Of a stretch of DNA of 64,000 nucleotides, positions 11,751 through 26,619 are shown one piece after another. Position 1 is the first letter of the stretch, and every line of letters begins with the position of its first letter. The translations under genes and the position numbers were made by a program. Origin of the DNA: Arion vulgaris (lineage: Eukaryota; Mollusca; Gastropoda; Stylommatophora; Arionidae); assembly GCA_020796225.1 (NCBI GenBank), contig CM036755.1:14108817-14172816 (forward strand). Reading direction: 5' to 3'. The notes below the pieces were generated by a model, which saw only the letters and a list, made by a program, of their open reading frames with translations, was not told where the DNA came from and made no database searches.

Positions 11751-13059
11751 TTGTATAGATAAAGTTATGTTAAGTATTTGTTAGTTTTAAATTTAATTAA
11801 ATGTTGCTTACTTATGTGATACTATACACATGTGTCTTTGTCCTTAAACGCCAATTTATTTAGTATCACCGCATCCTACCCACGGTTATCTCCATATCTG
11901 GTCTGACCACATCAGATCTGTAGACTGCCGTAACAGCGCGTTAAGTATAGCATACTTTTTTTTTTACTAATTTTTTTCTACTATTCTAAGTCATACTCTT
12001 TCAAAATGCTTATACAAATTTTATATTAATATGAAAACAACGAAAATAGATTCTTGATTTTCAAGACCCGAATCCCCCCTTAATCATATATATATATAAG
12101 ACAAAGATGAATTACACTGTATGATTGTCCCAATTGTTTAGAGATATCTGGACATCCTACGGACTTGAAATTTGGCAAGAAGGAAGTTTTCAGAGATATG
12201 AAGAGGGAAAAATTATCAAACTGAACTATTTCCTCCTTTCTATAACCATATTCTCAACTGAACGCACATTTTCATTCTGTGTATAAATCGCTGAAAGTGT
12301 CTTTCCATGTTTTCATTACTATCCCGGTCACGTGATCATGTTGTTACTTTCCGCTTGCCAATAATTTTCATGTGTTCTCTGTCCTCCGATACAGCAGCAA
12401 TCCCAACGGCCACTTGCTCACCATACCCATAAGAAGTTTATTACTATCTCTTCTAGCTCTACCACAAAGACGACACTGTCTGACATGTTCAAACTTAACT
12501 CCGAATTCTCGCAATCTTCTAGTGCTTAGACTTATATCACATGAAATGAGAGTGTACTGCATTTGATTACATGCGATGACTCATATTACTCCGCTTAGTC
12601 AAGGGCATTGTTCCAAGATGGTCCAAGTTCTGTTCGACTGCACTCCACAGGCCAGGTGTGTACAGTCAAGTCAGTGTCTTGATATGGGATCTCCTAATCT
12701 GTCTACTAATTCTGCTTCAGACTTCAGATGAATCATTAACGTCTTGATAAAAAAGTGATGCAACTAATGAGACAGATACATGCTTTGAGACATCTCTCTA
12801 AACTCTGAACGACATTTTGAATAATGACGTTCTCGATTATCTGACCAGACCCGAGGACACAGATGGTGTCATCAATTTGCACTATCTCACGACCAATCTG
12901 CATTTGCTCGATACAATGTCACGCAGGAAAGTGCCATCTCCTTGCATTGTTCTTCTTAACAAGTCAAAGACATTGCGGCATATAGAGACCAAACCAGATT
13001 TAATGTGTCATATGTCATTGTGATGCCTAGAAAATATTCATTATGTATACGAATGCAGA
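11751..13059. other. Unassigned sequence between arrays
   Basis: About 1.3 kb without a recognisable gene. Overlapping 64-codon ORFs on both strands at 12368-12566 and a 68-codon ORF at 12817-13023 show no known motif. An ATATATATAT run sits near 12090. Nothing tRNA-like was seen. Confidence 0.5.
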
Positions 13060-16000
13060 ACGATATCCTGAATGACAGAACTGATACGCGATGACAGACT
13101 GATATCACAGAATGACAGACTGATATCGCAGAATGCAGACTGTATAGCAGAATGACAGACTGATATCGCAGATGACGAACTGACGCAGAATGACAGAACT
13201 GATATCGCAGAATGACAGAACTGATATCGCAGAATGACAGAACTGATATTGCAGAATGACAGAACTGATATCGCAGAATGACAGAACTGATATCGCAGAA
13301 TGACAGAACTGATATCGCAGAATGACAGAACTGATATCGCAGAATGACAGAACTGATATCGCAGAATGACAGAACTGATATCGCAGAATGACAGAACTGA
13401 TATCGCAGAATACAGAACTGATATCGCAGAATGACGAACTGATTCCAGATGACAGAACTGATATCTCAGAATGACAGAACTGATATCGCATAATGACAGA
13501 ACTGATATCGCAGAATGACAGAACTGATATCGCAGAAGACAGAACTGATTCGCAGAATGACAGAACTGAATGCAGAATGACAGAACTGATATCGCAGAAT
13601 GACAGAACTGATATCGCAGAATGACAGAACTGATATCGCAGAATGACAGAACTGATATCGCAGAATGACAGAACTGATAACGCAGAATGACAGAACTGAT
13701 ATCGCAGAATGACAGAACTGATATCGCAGAATGACAGAACTGATATCGCAGAATACCGAACTGATATCGCAGAATGACAGAACTGATATTGCAGAATGAC
13801 AGAACTGATATCGCAGAATGACAGAACTGATATCGCAGAATGACAGAACTGATATCCCAGAATGACAGAACTGATATCGCAGAATGACAGAACTGATATT
13901 GCAGAATGACAGAACTGATATCGCAGAATGACAGAACTGATATCGCAGAATGACAGAACTGATATCGCCGAATGACAGAACTGATATCGCAGAATGACAG
14001 AACTGATATTGCAGAATGACAGAACTGATATCGCAGAATGACAGAACTGATATCGCAGAATGACAGAACTGATATCGCAGAATGACAGAACTGATATCGC
14101 AGAATGACAGAACTGATATCGCATAATGACAGAACTGATATCGCAGAATGACAGAACTGATATCGCAGAATGACAGAACTGATATCGCAGAATGACAGAA
14201 CTGATATCCCAGAATGACAGAACTGATATCGCAGAATGACAGAACTGATATCGCAAAATGACAGAACTGATATCGCAGAATGACAGAACTGATATCGCAG
14301 AATGACAGAACTGATATCGCAGAATGACAGAACGATATCGCAGAATGACAGAACTGATATCGCAGAATGACAGAACTGATATCGCAGAATGACAGAACTG
14401 ATATCGACAGAGATGACAGAACTGATATCACAGAATGACAGAACTGATATCGCAGAATGACAGAACTGATATCGCAGAATGACAGAACTGATATCACAGA
14501 ATGACAGAACTGATATCGCAGAATGACAGAACTGATATCGCAGAATGACAGAACTGATATCGCAGAATGACAGAACTGATATAGCAGAATGACAGAACTG
14601 ATATCGCAGAATGACAGAACTGATATCGCTGAATGACAGAACTGATATCGCAGAATGACAGAACTGATATCGCAGAATGACAGAACTGATATCGCAGAAT
14701 GACAGAACTGATATCGCAGAATGACAGAACTGATATCGCAGAATGACAGAACTGATATCGCAGAATGACAGAACTGATATCCCAGAATGACAGAACTGAT
14801 ATCGCAGAATGACAGAACTGATATCGCAGAATGACAGAACTGATATCACAGAATGACAGAACTGATATCCCAGAATGACAGAACTGATATCGCAGAATGA
14901 CAGAACTGATATCGCAGAATGACAGAACTGATATCCAAATGACAGAACTGATATCGCAGAATGACAGAACTGATATCGCAGAATGACAGAACTGATATCA
15001 CAGAATGACAGAACTGATATCGCAGAATGACAGAACTGATATCCAGAATGACAGAACTGATATCGCAGAATGAAGAACCTGATATCGCAGAATGACAGAA
15101 CTGATATCGCAGAATGACAGAACTGATATCGCAGAATGACAGAACTGATATCGCAGAATGACAGAACTGATATCGCAGAATGACAGAACTGATATCGCAG
15201 AATGACAACGAGAACTGATATCGCAGAATGACAGAACTGATATCACGAATGACAGAACTGATATCAGAAATGACAGAACTGATATCAGCAGAATGACAGA
15301 ACTGATATCACAAATGACAGAACTGATATCCAGAAATGACAGAACTGATATCGCAGAATGACAGAACTGATATCACAGAATGACAGAACTGATATCGCAG
15401 AATGACAGAACTGATATCGCAGAATGACAGAACTGATATCGCAGAATGACAGAACATATCAATGAGAACTATATCGCAGAATGACAGAACTGATATCGCA
15501 GAATGACAGAACTGATATCGCAGAATGACAGAACTGATATCGCAGAATGACAGAACTGATATCGCAGAATGACAGAACTGATATCGCAGAATTACAGAAC
15601 TGATATCGCAGAATGACAGAACTGATATCGCAGAATGACAGAACTGATATCGCAGAATGACAGAACTGATATCGCAGAATGACAGAACTGATATCGCAGA
15701 ATGACAGAACTGATATCGCAGAATGACAGAACTGATATCAGCAGAAAATGAGAAGACTAGATGTTTCGCAGAATGACAGAACTGATATCGCAGAATGACA
15801 GAACTGATATCGCAGAATGACAGAACTGATATCGCAGAATGACAGAACTGATATCCCAGAATGACAGAACTGATATCGCAGAATGACAGAACTGATATCG
15901 CAGAATGAAGAACTGAATATCTGCCCAAATGGAATGACAGAACTGATATCGCAGAATGACAGAACTGATATCACAGAATGACAAACTGATATCAATGAGA

Positions 16001-19000
16001 CAAAGACAGAACTGATATCCAGAATGACAGAACTGATATCACAGAATGACAGAACTGATATCACAAAATGACAGAACTGATATCACAAAATGACAGAACT
16101 GATATCGCAGAATGACAGAACTGATATCACAGAATGACAGAACTGATATCCCAGAATGACAGAACTGATATCGCAGAATGACAGAACTGATATCGCAGAA
16201 TGACAGAACTGATATCGCAGAATGACAGAACTGATATCAAAACAGAATGAACAAGCAGAACTGATATCGCAGAATGACAGAACTGATATCGCAGAATGAC
16301 AGAACTGATATCCCAGAATGACAGAACTGATATCGCAGAATGACAGAACTGATATCACAGAATGACAGAACTGATATCGCAGAATGACAGAACTGATATC
16401 GCAGAATGACAGAACTGATATCGCAGAATGACAGAACTGATATCGCAGAATGACAGAACTGATATCGCAGAATGACAGAACTGATATCGCAGAATGACAG
16501 AACTGATATCGCAGAATGACAGAACTGATATCGCAGAATGACAGAACTGATATCGCAGAATGACAGAACTGATATCGCAGAATGACAGAACTGATATCGC
16601 AGAATGACAGAACTGATATCGCAGAATGACAGAACTGATATCGCAAAATGACAGAACTGATATCGCAGAATGACAGAACTGATATCGCAGAATGACAGAA
16701 CTGATATCGCAGAATGACAGAACTGATATCCAAATGACAGAACTGATATCGCAGAATGACAGAACTGATATAGCAGAATGACAGAACTGATATCGCAGAA
16801 TGACAGAACTGATATCGCAGAATGACAGAACTGATATCGCAGAATGACAGAACTGATATCGCAGAATGACAGAACTGATATCGCAGAATGACAGAACTGA
16901 TATCGCAGAATGACAGAACTGATATCGCAGAATGACAGAACTGATATCCCAGAATGACAGAACTGATATCGCAGAATGACAGAACTGATATCACAGAATG
17001 ACAGAACTGATATCGCAGAATGACAGAACTGATATCGCAGAATGACAGAACTGATATCGCAGAATGACAGAACTGATATCGCAGAATGACAGAACTGATA
17101 TCGCAGAATGACAGAACTGATATCGCAGAATGACAGAACTGATATCGAAACTGCAGAATGACAGAACTGATATCGCAGAATGACAGAACTGATATATCGC
17201 AGAATGACAGAACTGATATCAATGCAGAAAATGAACAGAACTGATACGTCGAGAATGACAGAACTGATATCACAGAATGACAGAACTGATATCGCAGAAT
17301 GACAGAACTGATATCGCAGAATGACAGAACTGATATCGCAGAATGACAGAACATTGATTTTCGCAGAATGACAGAACTGATATCGCAGAATGACAGAACT
17401 GATATCGCAGAATGACAGAACTGATATCGCAGAATGACAGAACTGATATCGCAGAATGACAGAACTGATATCGCAGAATGACAGAACTGATATCGCAGAA
17501 TGACAGAATGATACTGAAATACTGCAGAACATGACAGAACTGATATCGCAGAATGACAGAACTGATATCGCAGAATGACAGAACTGATATCGCAGAATGA
17601 CAGAACTGATATCGCAGAATGACAGAACTGATATCGCAGAATGACAGAACTGATATCGCTGAATGACAGAACTGATATCGCAGAATGACAGAACTGATAT
17701 TGCAGAATGACAGAACTGATATCGCAGAATGACAGAACTGATATTGCAGAATGACAGAACTGATATCGCAGAATGACAGAACTGATATCGCAGAATTACA
17801 GAACTGATATCGCAGAATGACAGAACTGATATAGCAGAATGAACAGAGACGATATCGCAGAATGACAGAACTGATATCGCAGAATGACAGAACTGATATC
17901 GCAGAGAAATGATAGAAGCAGATATGAACGAGAATGACAGACCAGAACTGATATCGCAGGAATGACAGAACTGATATCGCGACGAATGACAGAACTGATA
18001 TCGCAAGAGAATGACAGGAACTGATATCGCGAGAATGACCAGAACTGATATCGCAGAATGACAGAACTGATATCGCAGAATGACAGAACTGATATCGCAG
18101 AATGACAGAACTGATATCGCAGAATGACAGAACTGATATCGCAGAATGACAGAACTGATATCGCAGAATGACAGAACTGATATCGCAGAATGACAGAACT
18201 GATATTGCAGAATGACAGAACTGATATCGCAGAATGACAGAACTGATATCGCAGAATGACAGAACTGATATCGCAGAATGACAGAACTGATATCGCAGAA
18301 TGACAGAACTGATATCGCAGAATGACAGAACTGATATCGCAGAATGACAGAACTGATATCACAAAATGACAGAACTGATATCGCAGAATGACAGAACTGA
18401 TATCGCAAAATGACAGAACTGATATCGCAGAATGACAGAACTGATATCACAAAATGACAGAACTGATATCGCAGAATGACAGAACTGATATCACAGAATG
18501 ACAGAACTGATATCGCAGAATGACAGAACTGATATCGCAGAATGACAGAACTGATATCGCAAAATGACAGAACTGATATCACAAAATGACAGAACTGATA
18601 TCACAAAATGACAGAACTGATATCACAAAATGACAGAACTGATATAACAGAATGACAGAACTGATATCACAAAATGACAGAACTGATATCGCAGAATGAC
18701 AGAACTGATATCACAAAATGACAGAACTAATATCACAAAATGACAGAACTGATATCACAGAATGACAGAACTGATATCGCAGAATGACAGAACTGATATC
18801 GCAGAATGACAGAACTGATATCGCAGAATGACAGAACTGATATCGCAGAATGACAGAACTGATATCGCAGAATGACAGAACTGATATCACAGAATGACAG
18901 AACTGATATCGCAGAATGACAGAACTGATATCTCAGAATGACAGAACTGATATCACAAAATGACAGAACTGATATCACAAAATGACAGAACTGATATCAC

Positions 19001-22000
19001 AAAATGACAGAACTGATATCGCAGAATGACAGAACTGATATCGCAGAATGACAGAACTGATATCGCAGAATGACAGAACTGATATCGCAGAATGACAGAA
19101 CTGATATCGCAGAATGACAGAACTGATATCGCAGAATAACAGAAGGGATATATCGCAGAATGACAGAACTGATATCGCAGAATGACAGAACTGATATCAC
19201 AGAATGACAGAACTGATATCGCAAAATGACAGAACTGATATCGCAGAATGACAGAACTGATATCGCAGAATGACAGAACTGATATCGCAGAATGACAGAA
19301 CTGATATCACAAAATGACAGAACTGATATCGCAGAATGACAGAACTGATATAACAGAATGACAGAACTGATATCGCAGAATGACAGAACTGATATCGCAG
19401 AATGACAGAACTGATATCGCAGAATGACAGAACTGATATCGCAGAATGACAGAACTGATATCGCAGAATGACAGAACTGATATCGCAGAATGACAGAACT
19501 GATATCGCAAGGAATAAACAGAACTGATTATCCAAAATGACAGAACTGATATCGCAGAATGACAGAACTGATATCACAGAATGACAGAACTGATATCGCA
19601 GAATGACAGAACTGATATCGCAGAATGACAGAACTGATATCGCAGAATGACAGAACTGATATTCGCAGAATGACAGAACTGATATCGCAGAATGACAGAA
19701 CTGATATCGCAGAATGACAGAACTGATATCGCAGAATGACAGAACTGATATCGCAGAATGACAGAACTGATATCGCAGAATGACAGAACTGATATCCAGA
19801 CAAACTGAACAAAGAACTGATATCGCAGAATGACAGAACTGATATCACAGAATGACAGAACTGATATCGATGAATGACAAGGAATGAGTATATCGCTGAA
19901 TGACAGAACTGATATCGCAGAATCACAGAACTGATATGCAGAATGACAGAACTGATATCGCAGAATGACAGAACTGATATCGCAGAATGGCAGAACTGAT
20001 ATCGCAGAATGACAGAACTGATATCGCAGAATAACAGAACTGATATCGCAGAATGACAGAACTGATATTGCAGAATGACAGAACTGATATCGCAGAATGA
20101 CAGAACTGATATCGCAGAATGACAGAACTGATATCGCAGAATGATAGAACTGATATCGCAGAATGACAGAACTGATATCGCAGAATGACAGAACTGATAT
20201 CGCAGAATGACAGAACTGATATCGCAGAATGACAGAACTGATATCGCAGAATGACAGAACTGATATCGCTGAACTGACAGAATACGATACTGCAGAATGA
20301 CAGAACTGATATCGCAGAATGACAGAACTGATATCGCAGAATGACAGAACTGATATCGAGAATGACAGAACTGATATCGCAGAATGACAGAACTGATATC
20401 GCAGAATGACAGAACTGATATAGCAGAATGACAGAACTGATATCGCAGAATGACAGAACTGATATCGAGAATGACAGAACTGATATCAGAGAATGATCAG
20501 AACTGATATCGCAGAATGACAGAACTGATATCGCAGAATGACAGAACTGATATCGCAGAATGACAGAACTGATATCACAAAATGACAGAACTGATATCGC
20601 AGAATGACAGAACTGATATCGCATAATGACAGAACTGATATGGCAGAATGACAGAACTGATATCACAAAATGACAGAACTGATATCGCAGAATGACAGAA
20701 CTGATATCACAAAATGACAGAACTGATATCGCAGAATGACAGAACTGATATCGCAGAATGACAGAACTGATATCGCAAAATGACAGAACTGATATCACAA
20801 AATGACAGAACTGATATCACAAAATGACAGAACTGATATCACAAAATGACAGAACTGATATAACAGAATGACAGAACTGATATCACAAAATGACAGAACT
20901 GATATCGCAGAATGACAGAACTGATATCACAAAATGACAGAACTAATATCACAAAATGACAGAACTGATATCACAGAATGACAGAACTGATATCGCAGAA
21001 TGACAGAACTGATATCGCAGAATGACAGAACTGATATCGCAGAATGACAGAACTGATATCGCAGAATGACAGAACTGATATCGCAGAATGACAGAACTGA
21101 TATCACAGAATGACAGAACTGATATCGCAGAATGACAGAACTGATATCGCAGAATGACAGAACTGATATCACAAAATGACAGAACTGATATCACAAAATG
21201 ACAGAACTGATATCACAAAATGACAGAACTGATATCGCAGAATGACAGAACTGATATCGCAGAATGACAGAACTGATATCGCAGAATGACAGAACTGATA
21301 TCGCAGAATGACAGAACTGATATCGCAGAATGACAGAACTGATATCGCAGAATGACAGAACTGATATCGCAGAATGACAGAACTGATATCGCAGAATGAC
21401 AGAACTGATATCACAGAATGACAGAACTGATATCGCAGAATGACAGAACTGATATCGCAGAATGACAGAACTGATATCGCAGACTGACAGAACTGATATC
21501 GCAGAATGACAGAACTGATATCGCAGAATGACAGAACTGATATCGCAGAATGACAGAACTGATATCGCAGAATGACAGAACTGATATCGCAGAATGACAG
21601 AACTGATATCACAAAATGACAGAACTGATATCGCAGAATGACAGAACTGATATCGCAGAATGACAGAACTGATATCAAAGAATGACAGAACTGGTATCAC
21701 AAAATGACAGAACTGATATCGCAGAATGACAGAACTGATATCGCAGAATGACAGAACTGATATCGCAGAATGACAGAACTGATATCACAAATTGACAGAA
21801 CTGATATCACAAAATGACAGAACTGATATCACAAAATGACAGAACTGATATCACAGAATGACAGAACTGATATCACAAAATGACAGAACTGATATCACAG
21901 AATGACAGAACTCGTATCGCAGAATGACAGAACTGATATCGCAGAATGACAGAACTGATATCGCAGAATGACAGAACTGATATCGCAAAATGACAGAACT

Positions 22001-23540
22001 GATATCGCAGAATGACAGAACTGATATCGCAGAATGACAGAACTGATATCGCAGAATGACAGAACTGATATAGCAGAATGACAGAACTGATATCGCAGAA
22101 TGACAGAACTGATATCGCAGAATGACAGAACTGATATCGCAGAATGACAGAACTGATATCGCAGAATGACAGAACTGATATCGCATAATGACAGAACTGA
22201 TATCGCAGAATGACAGAACTGATATCACAAAATGACAGAACTGATATCGCAGAATGACAGAACTGATATCGCAGAATGACAGAACTGATATCGCATAATG
22301 ACAGAACTGATATCGCAGAATGACAGAACTGATATCACAGAATGACAGAACTGATATCGCAGAATGACAGAACTGATATCGCAGAATGACAGAACTGATA
22401 TCACAGAATGACAGAACTGATATCGCAGAATGACAGAACTGATATCGCAGAATGACAGAACTGATATCACAAAATGACAGAACTGATATCGCAGAATGAC
22501 AGAACTGATATCGCAGAATGACAGAACTGATATCTCAGAATGACAGAACTGATATCGCAGAATGACAGAACTGATATCGCAGAATGACAGAACTGATATC
22601 ACAGAATGACAGAACTGATATTACAAAATGACAGAACTGATATCGCAGAATGACAGAACTGATATCGCAGAATGACAGAACTGATATCGCAGAATGACAG
22701 AACTGATATCACAAAATGACAGAACTGATATCACAAAATGACAGAACTGATATCACAAAATGACAGAACTGATATCGCAGAATGACAGAACTGATATCGC
22801 AGAATGACAGAACTGATATCACAAAATGACAGAACTGATATCACAAAATGACAGAACTGATATCACAAAATGACAGAACTGATATCACAGAATGATAGAA
22901 CTGATATCACAGAATGACAGAACTGATATCACAGAATGACAGAACTGATATCGCAGAATGACAGAACTGATATCGCAGAATGACAGAACTGATATCGCAG
23001 AATGACAGAACTGATATCGCAGAATGACAGAACTGATATCACAGAATGACAGAACTGATATCACAAAATGACAGAACATATATCGCAGAATGACAGAACT
23101 GATATCGCAGAATGACAGAACTGATATCACAAAATGACAGAACTGATATCACAAAATGACAGAACTGATATCACAAAATGACAGAACTGATATCGCAGAA
23201 TGACAGAACTGATATCGCAGAATGACAGAACTGATATCGCAGAATGACAGAACTGATATCGCAGAATGACAGAACTGATATCGCAGAATGACAGAACTGA
23301 TATCACAAAATGACAGAACTGATATCACAGAATGACAGAACTGATATCACAGAATGACAGAACTGATATCGCAGAATGACAGAACTGATATCGCAGAATG
23401 ACAGAACTGATATCGCAGAATGACAGAACTGATATCGCAGAATGACAGAACTGATATCGCAGAATGACAGAACTGATATCGCAGAATGACAGAACTGATA
23501 TCGCAGAATGACAGAACTGATATCGCAGAATGACAGAAAG
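13060..23540. repeat. 22-bp satellite, about 475 copies (10.5 kb)
   Basis: The unit is 22 bp and contains GAATGACAGAACTGATATC plus three more bases, usually GCA. Common variants are ACA for GCA and AAATGAC for GAATGAC, and these become frequent after about 18,350. Each unit carries the palindrome GATATC. Many small indels interrupt the register from 13,060 to about 20,500, whereas 20,500-23,540 is almost perfectly regular. Two diagnostic variants, GATATAACAG (18641 and 20857) and AACTAATATC (18725 and 20941), recur exactly 2216 bp apart and show a large internal duplication. The long minus-strand ORFs here arise because the unit has no stop in three successive frames. They are not genes. Confidence 0.97.
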
Positions 23541-23624
23541 AAAACTGATATGACTTTCTACCTGCAACCCACGTGCTGAAATGAAATGGTGGAAACAACA
23601 TGGTTGTCAAAAGAGACTGCTGCA

Positions 23625-24205
23625 AGGTCATGACAGAGAGCCCGACAGAAGCGACCGAGACTGCTGCAAGGTCATGACAGAGAGCCCGACAGAAGCGACC
23701 GAGACTGCTGCAAGGTCATGACAGAGAGCCCGACAGAAGCGACCGAGACTGCTACAAGGTCATGACAGAGAGCCCGACAGAAGCGACCGAGACTGCTGCA
23801 AGATCATGACAGAGAGCCCGACAGAAGCGACCGAGACTGCTGCAAGGTCATGACAGAGAGCCTGACAGAAGCGACCGAGACTGCTGCAAGATCATGACAG
23901 AGAGCCCGACAGAAGCGACCGAGACATATGTGACAGAGAGCCCGACAGAAGCGACCGAGACATATGTGACAGAGAGCCTGACAGAAGCGACCGAGGCTGC
24001 TGCAAGGTCATGACAGAGAGCCTGACAGAAGCGACCGAGACTGCTGCAAGGTCATGACAGAGAGCCCGACAGAAGCGACCGAGACATATGTGACAGAGAG
24101 CCCGGCAGAAGCGACCGAGACATATGTGACAGAGAGCCCGACAGAAGCGACCGAGACATATGTGACAGAGAGCCTGACAGAAGCGACCGAGACATATGTG
24201 TGATG
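23625..24205. repeat. 44-bp / 36-bp composite minisatellite
   Basis: The 44-bp unit contains GACTGCTGCAAGGTCATGAC and ACAGAAGCGACCGA. A 36-bp variant replaces the first part with GACATATGTG. The two types are grouped, with 44-bp units mainly at 23630-23920 and 36-bp units mainly at 24080-24205. The array abuts the RNase H LINE fragment on its right. Confidence 0.93.
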
Positions 24206-24219
24206 TGGTTGAAATGCTG

Positions 24220-25200
24220 CTGTCCGACACAAGGCCATTAATGATTTCAAAGAATTGGCCAGGAAATCAAAGACGAAATTACGGGAGACTTTCATTAACA
24301 CAAGTCTGTGGTGATAACTCACTGCATCAGTTCTGGCAGTTTCATCACAGAATGAACAGTAATTATTACTCTACCAGTCAGTCTTTTCCTAATGCTACGT
24401 AACTCATCAGGATCCATATTGAGAACAGATGCAGAAAACAAGCTTGTGTTTCTTCAGAGTTTTGTGGATCTGACAAAAATGAGTGTATAAGAGCTACCTT
24501 CAGGATATTGTGTTTATGGATGGTTCAGTGATTCGACATGTGCGGAGCTCGTGGGCTTTCACTGTTCTGGTCGGAGGGGATGTTGTGAAGGAAGACAGGG
24601 GTGGTTTTACCTTGACTACAAGCAGCCTCACTATGGATGTCATGGCGGTAACTAAAACGATGGTCTGGCTCGAATCACAGACTTTTATACATGCATGTTT
24701 TCTCAGTGACCCAGTGAGTATGCTTAGTAAGAATGAAACAGGATGGAATAGGAGACAATGGATGGAGTCACTGACAAGACTCAGTTTTAGTTGTGTGTCA
24801 AGTCACGTGTAAGCGGGAATGAATTCTCCGATAGGCTTGCAGCTATGGCTGCTGTACAAAGCGGGCGAGCAATAGACCAGGCTCATATTATAAATTCCCC
24901 AAGGGAGAGAGGTCGTGTACATGATTCAAGTAATAATTGGGAATCTAAAACACTAACCAGACTGCAAGAATTCCAAGTCAAATGTGGCGTAGCAAGACAA
25001 GAACACTATGCTGGTAGCCAAAGCAGAATATTAAACTAACAAAGAACAGGCGTCGTTAGTAGCCACACGCTGAGAGACATACTGAGGTGGAGATCCGAGC
25101 ACTTATGGACTAATTGGTTAGACGTGCAGTAATGATGATCAGACGATTAAACTAAACTAAACTAAAGTAAACTAAACTCAACTAAACTAAACTAAACTTC
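24220..25200 (+). pseudogene. LINE C-terminal fragment with RNase H domain
   Basis: Plus-strand translation from 24483 gives VFMDGSVIRHVRSSWAFTVL and then a beta-strand/helix pattern typical of the RNase H domain of some LINEs. DGS at about 24519 supplies the first catalytic Asp. The position where such domains usually have Glu reads MDVMAV (Asp). LSDPVSML gives the next Asp, and SGNEFSDRLA near 24825 gives the last one. A frameshift between 24790 and 24812 separates the final block from the rest. The 3' end carries an AAACT repeat tail at about 25147-25198. The copy is 5'-truncated and non-functional. RNase H restricts the clade to LINE groups that carry this domain; I would not name one. 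Confidence 0.82.
25147..25198 (+). repeat. (AAACT)n tail of the RNase H LINE
   Basis: About ten imperfect AAACT/AAAGT/CAACT units. Short simple-repeat 3' tails are usual for non-LTR retrotransposons, which fixes the orientation of the preceding fragment. Confidence 0.85.
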
Positions 25201-25560
25201 AAATATCCAACATTTCTTTGTATCGGACATCATGTAACTGTGCACATCTGCAGAATGGTCGTTAGTTAAATATACCCTGCTCCATTACGCACTCATATTG
25301 AATGAGAAGGTGCAGATTATTGATAAGTGACTTAAGAGGAACAAAAACAAACGCCAGACTGGACAGTCGTCATTCACGTATATTGATATTTGACCTAGAA
25401 TGGAAAATCTAGGTGAGTGTATGTCACATGGTACCATATTGCATATGTAATACATACATAATGTATTACACAACAAGCCAACTCATAGTAGCTTTCAATA
25501 CAAGATATATATGTCTGTCTCGCTCAGTAATTGATACTTCTATACTGTACTGCTGGTCTA
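25201..25560. other. Unassigned sequence
   Basis: Short ORFs only (63 and 107 codons on opposite strands). No family, tandem unit or RNA structure was recognised. Confidence 0.45.
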
Positions 25561-25561
25561 G

Positions 25562-26000
25562 TAATTGTCATGATCATCATAATGTGTATTGTATATTGTC
25601 TATGTCCCAGGTGGAAGATGTAGTTGGCTGTCCACTCTTACCGTTAAGCGTAGGGATGGGAGCTTTAATTTGCGTTCTAGGGCCAGATGAGTCGCCCTTG
25701 TTGTGTTATATCCGTGATTATTTAGTGTGGTCTTGATATTGTCTATCCATCTTTTCTTGGTCTTCCCTTAGCTCTAGTACCCGATCTCTGTTTATTGTAT
25801 GCTGTTATTGGTGGTTGGTTGTATTTCATTCTCATTAAGTGTCCAAACCAATGGATTTGTTGTCTTTCGATGTATTCGGTGCATGAAGTTAAGCCCAATC
25901 TGCTTCTGATGTCATCATTTCGTAGTCTGTCTTTCCAGATGACTCCCACTGCCTTCCTCAAACATTTAATTTCACATGTGGTCAGCTATAATGTGTATAC
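25562..26000 (-). pseudogene. LINE C-terminal fragment, family B
   Basis: Minus-strand translation of 25961-25743 reads KAVGVIWKDRLRNDDIRSRL, then IHWFGHLMRM, then the basic GRPRK block, in the usual order for the region after the RT domain. It continues with stops to a GATGATCATGAC-type tail near 25567-25584. A related minus-strand fragment lies at 52115-52620; the two share the WFGHLMRM-type box and similar downstream DNA. Confidence 0.8.
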
Positions 26001-26194
26001 TGCATATATTACTTGTACACTACTGCTAGACTAATGATTGCCAGTCTACAAGTACATATGTACATATTACTTGTACAATACTATACTACTAGCCTAATGA
26101 TTGCCAGTCTACACGTACAATATGTACATATTACTTGTACTGTACTGTACTACTAGACTAATGATTGCCAGTCTACAATTACAATGTGTATCGC

Positions 26195-26619
26195 CCGAGT
26201 TGTTACCTGGGCCCAAATTTGGGGTGTAAAGTATAGAACCAATGTTACCTGCCCCGCATGTCGTAAGAGGCGACTAAGGAGGTTTGGCTGAAATCGGATG
26301 CACGTGTCAGCTAGGGAATGCTAACCCGAAACAAATGCTTGCCGAAAATGGATGCGCCAAGCCGTAAGGCGCATAATATGGTGCAACGACACCTCACAAT
26401 GAGGAATGGGATAACGGGTTCTACGGTCGCCAATCTGCCTCGTGATTTAGCCACGCATTAAGAATGTAAGACCTACCATCACGAGGGTGGACAAAATTTA
26501 CTGCGGGAAGAGGTCGGCACAAACGGGGAAGTAGAAATTATAGGAATTATATTCTACAGAACTGTCCCCAGTATGCAGACTTGAGAAGAAAGAGGTAACC
26601 CACTTATACTAGCGTCCAA
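26195..26619 (+). mobile_element. Dispersed element fragment with GTCGTAAGAGGCGACTAA core
   Basis: The core CATGTCGTAAGAGGCGACTA at about 26260-26279 follows GGCCCAAATTTGGGG and TAGAACCAATGTTACC. A second copy, inverted, lies at about 49300-49370 with the same order (GGCCCAAAT, TAGAACCACTGTTA, GTGTCGTAAGAGGCG). The same core is common in untranslated parts of invertebrate non-LTR elements as I recall them. I therefore read this as a LINE 5' or non-autonomous fragment, without a family name. Confidence 0.6.

Noticed and set aside
12368..12566. Overlapping 64-codon ORFs on both strands
   Set aside because: Short, mirror-image ORFs with no motif. CRLCGRARR on the minus strand is suggestive of a Cys pair but nothing follows it.
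13041..23567. Many long minus-strand ORFs (up to 781 codons) in the 22-bp satellite
   Set aside because: They consist only of the repeat read in three successive frames. There is no unique sequence, and the ORF ends coincide with indels in the array.
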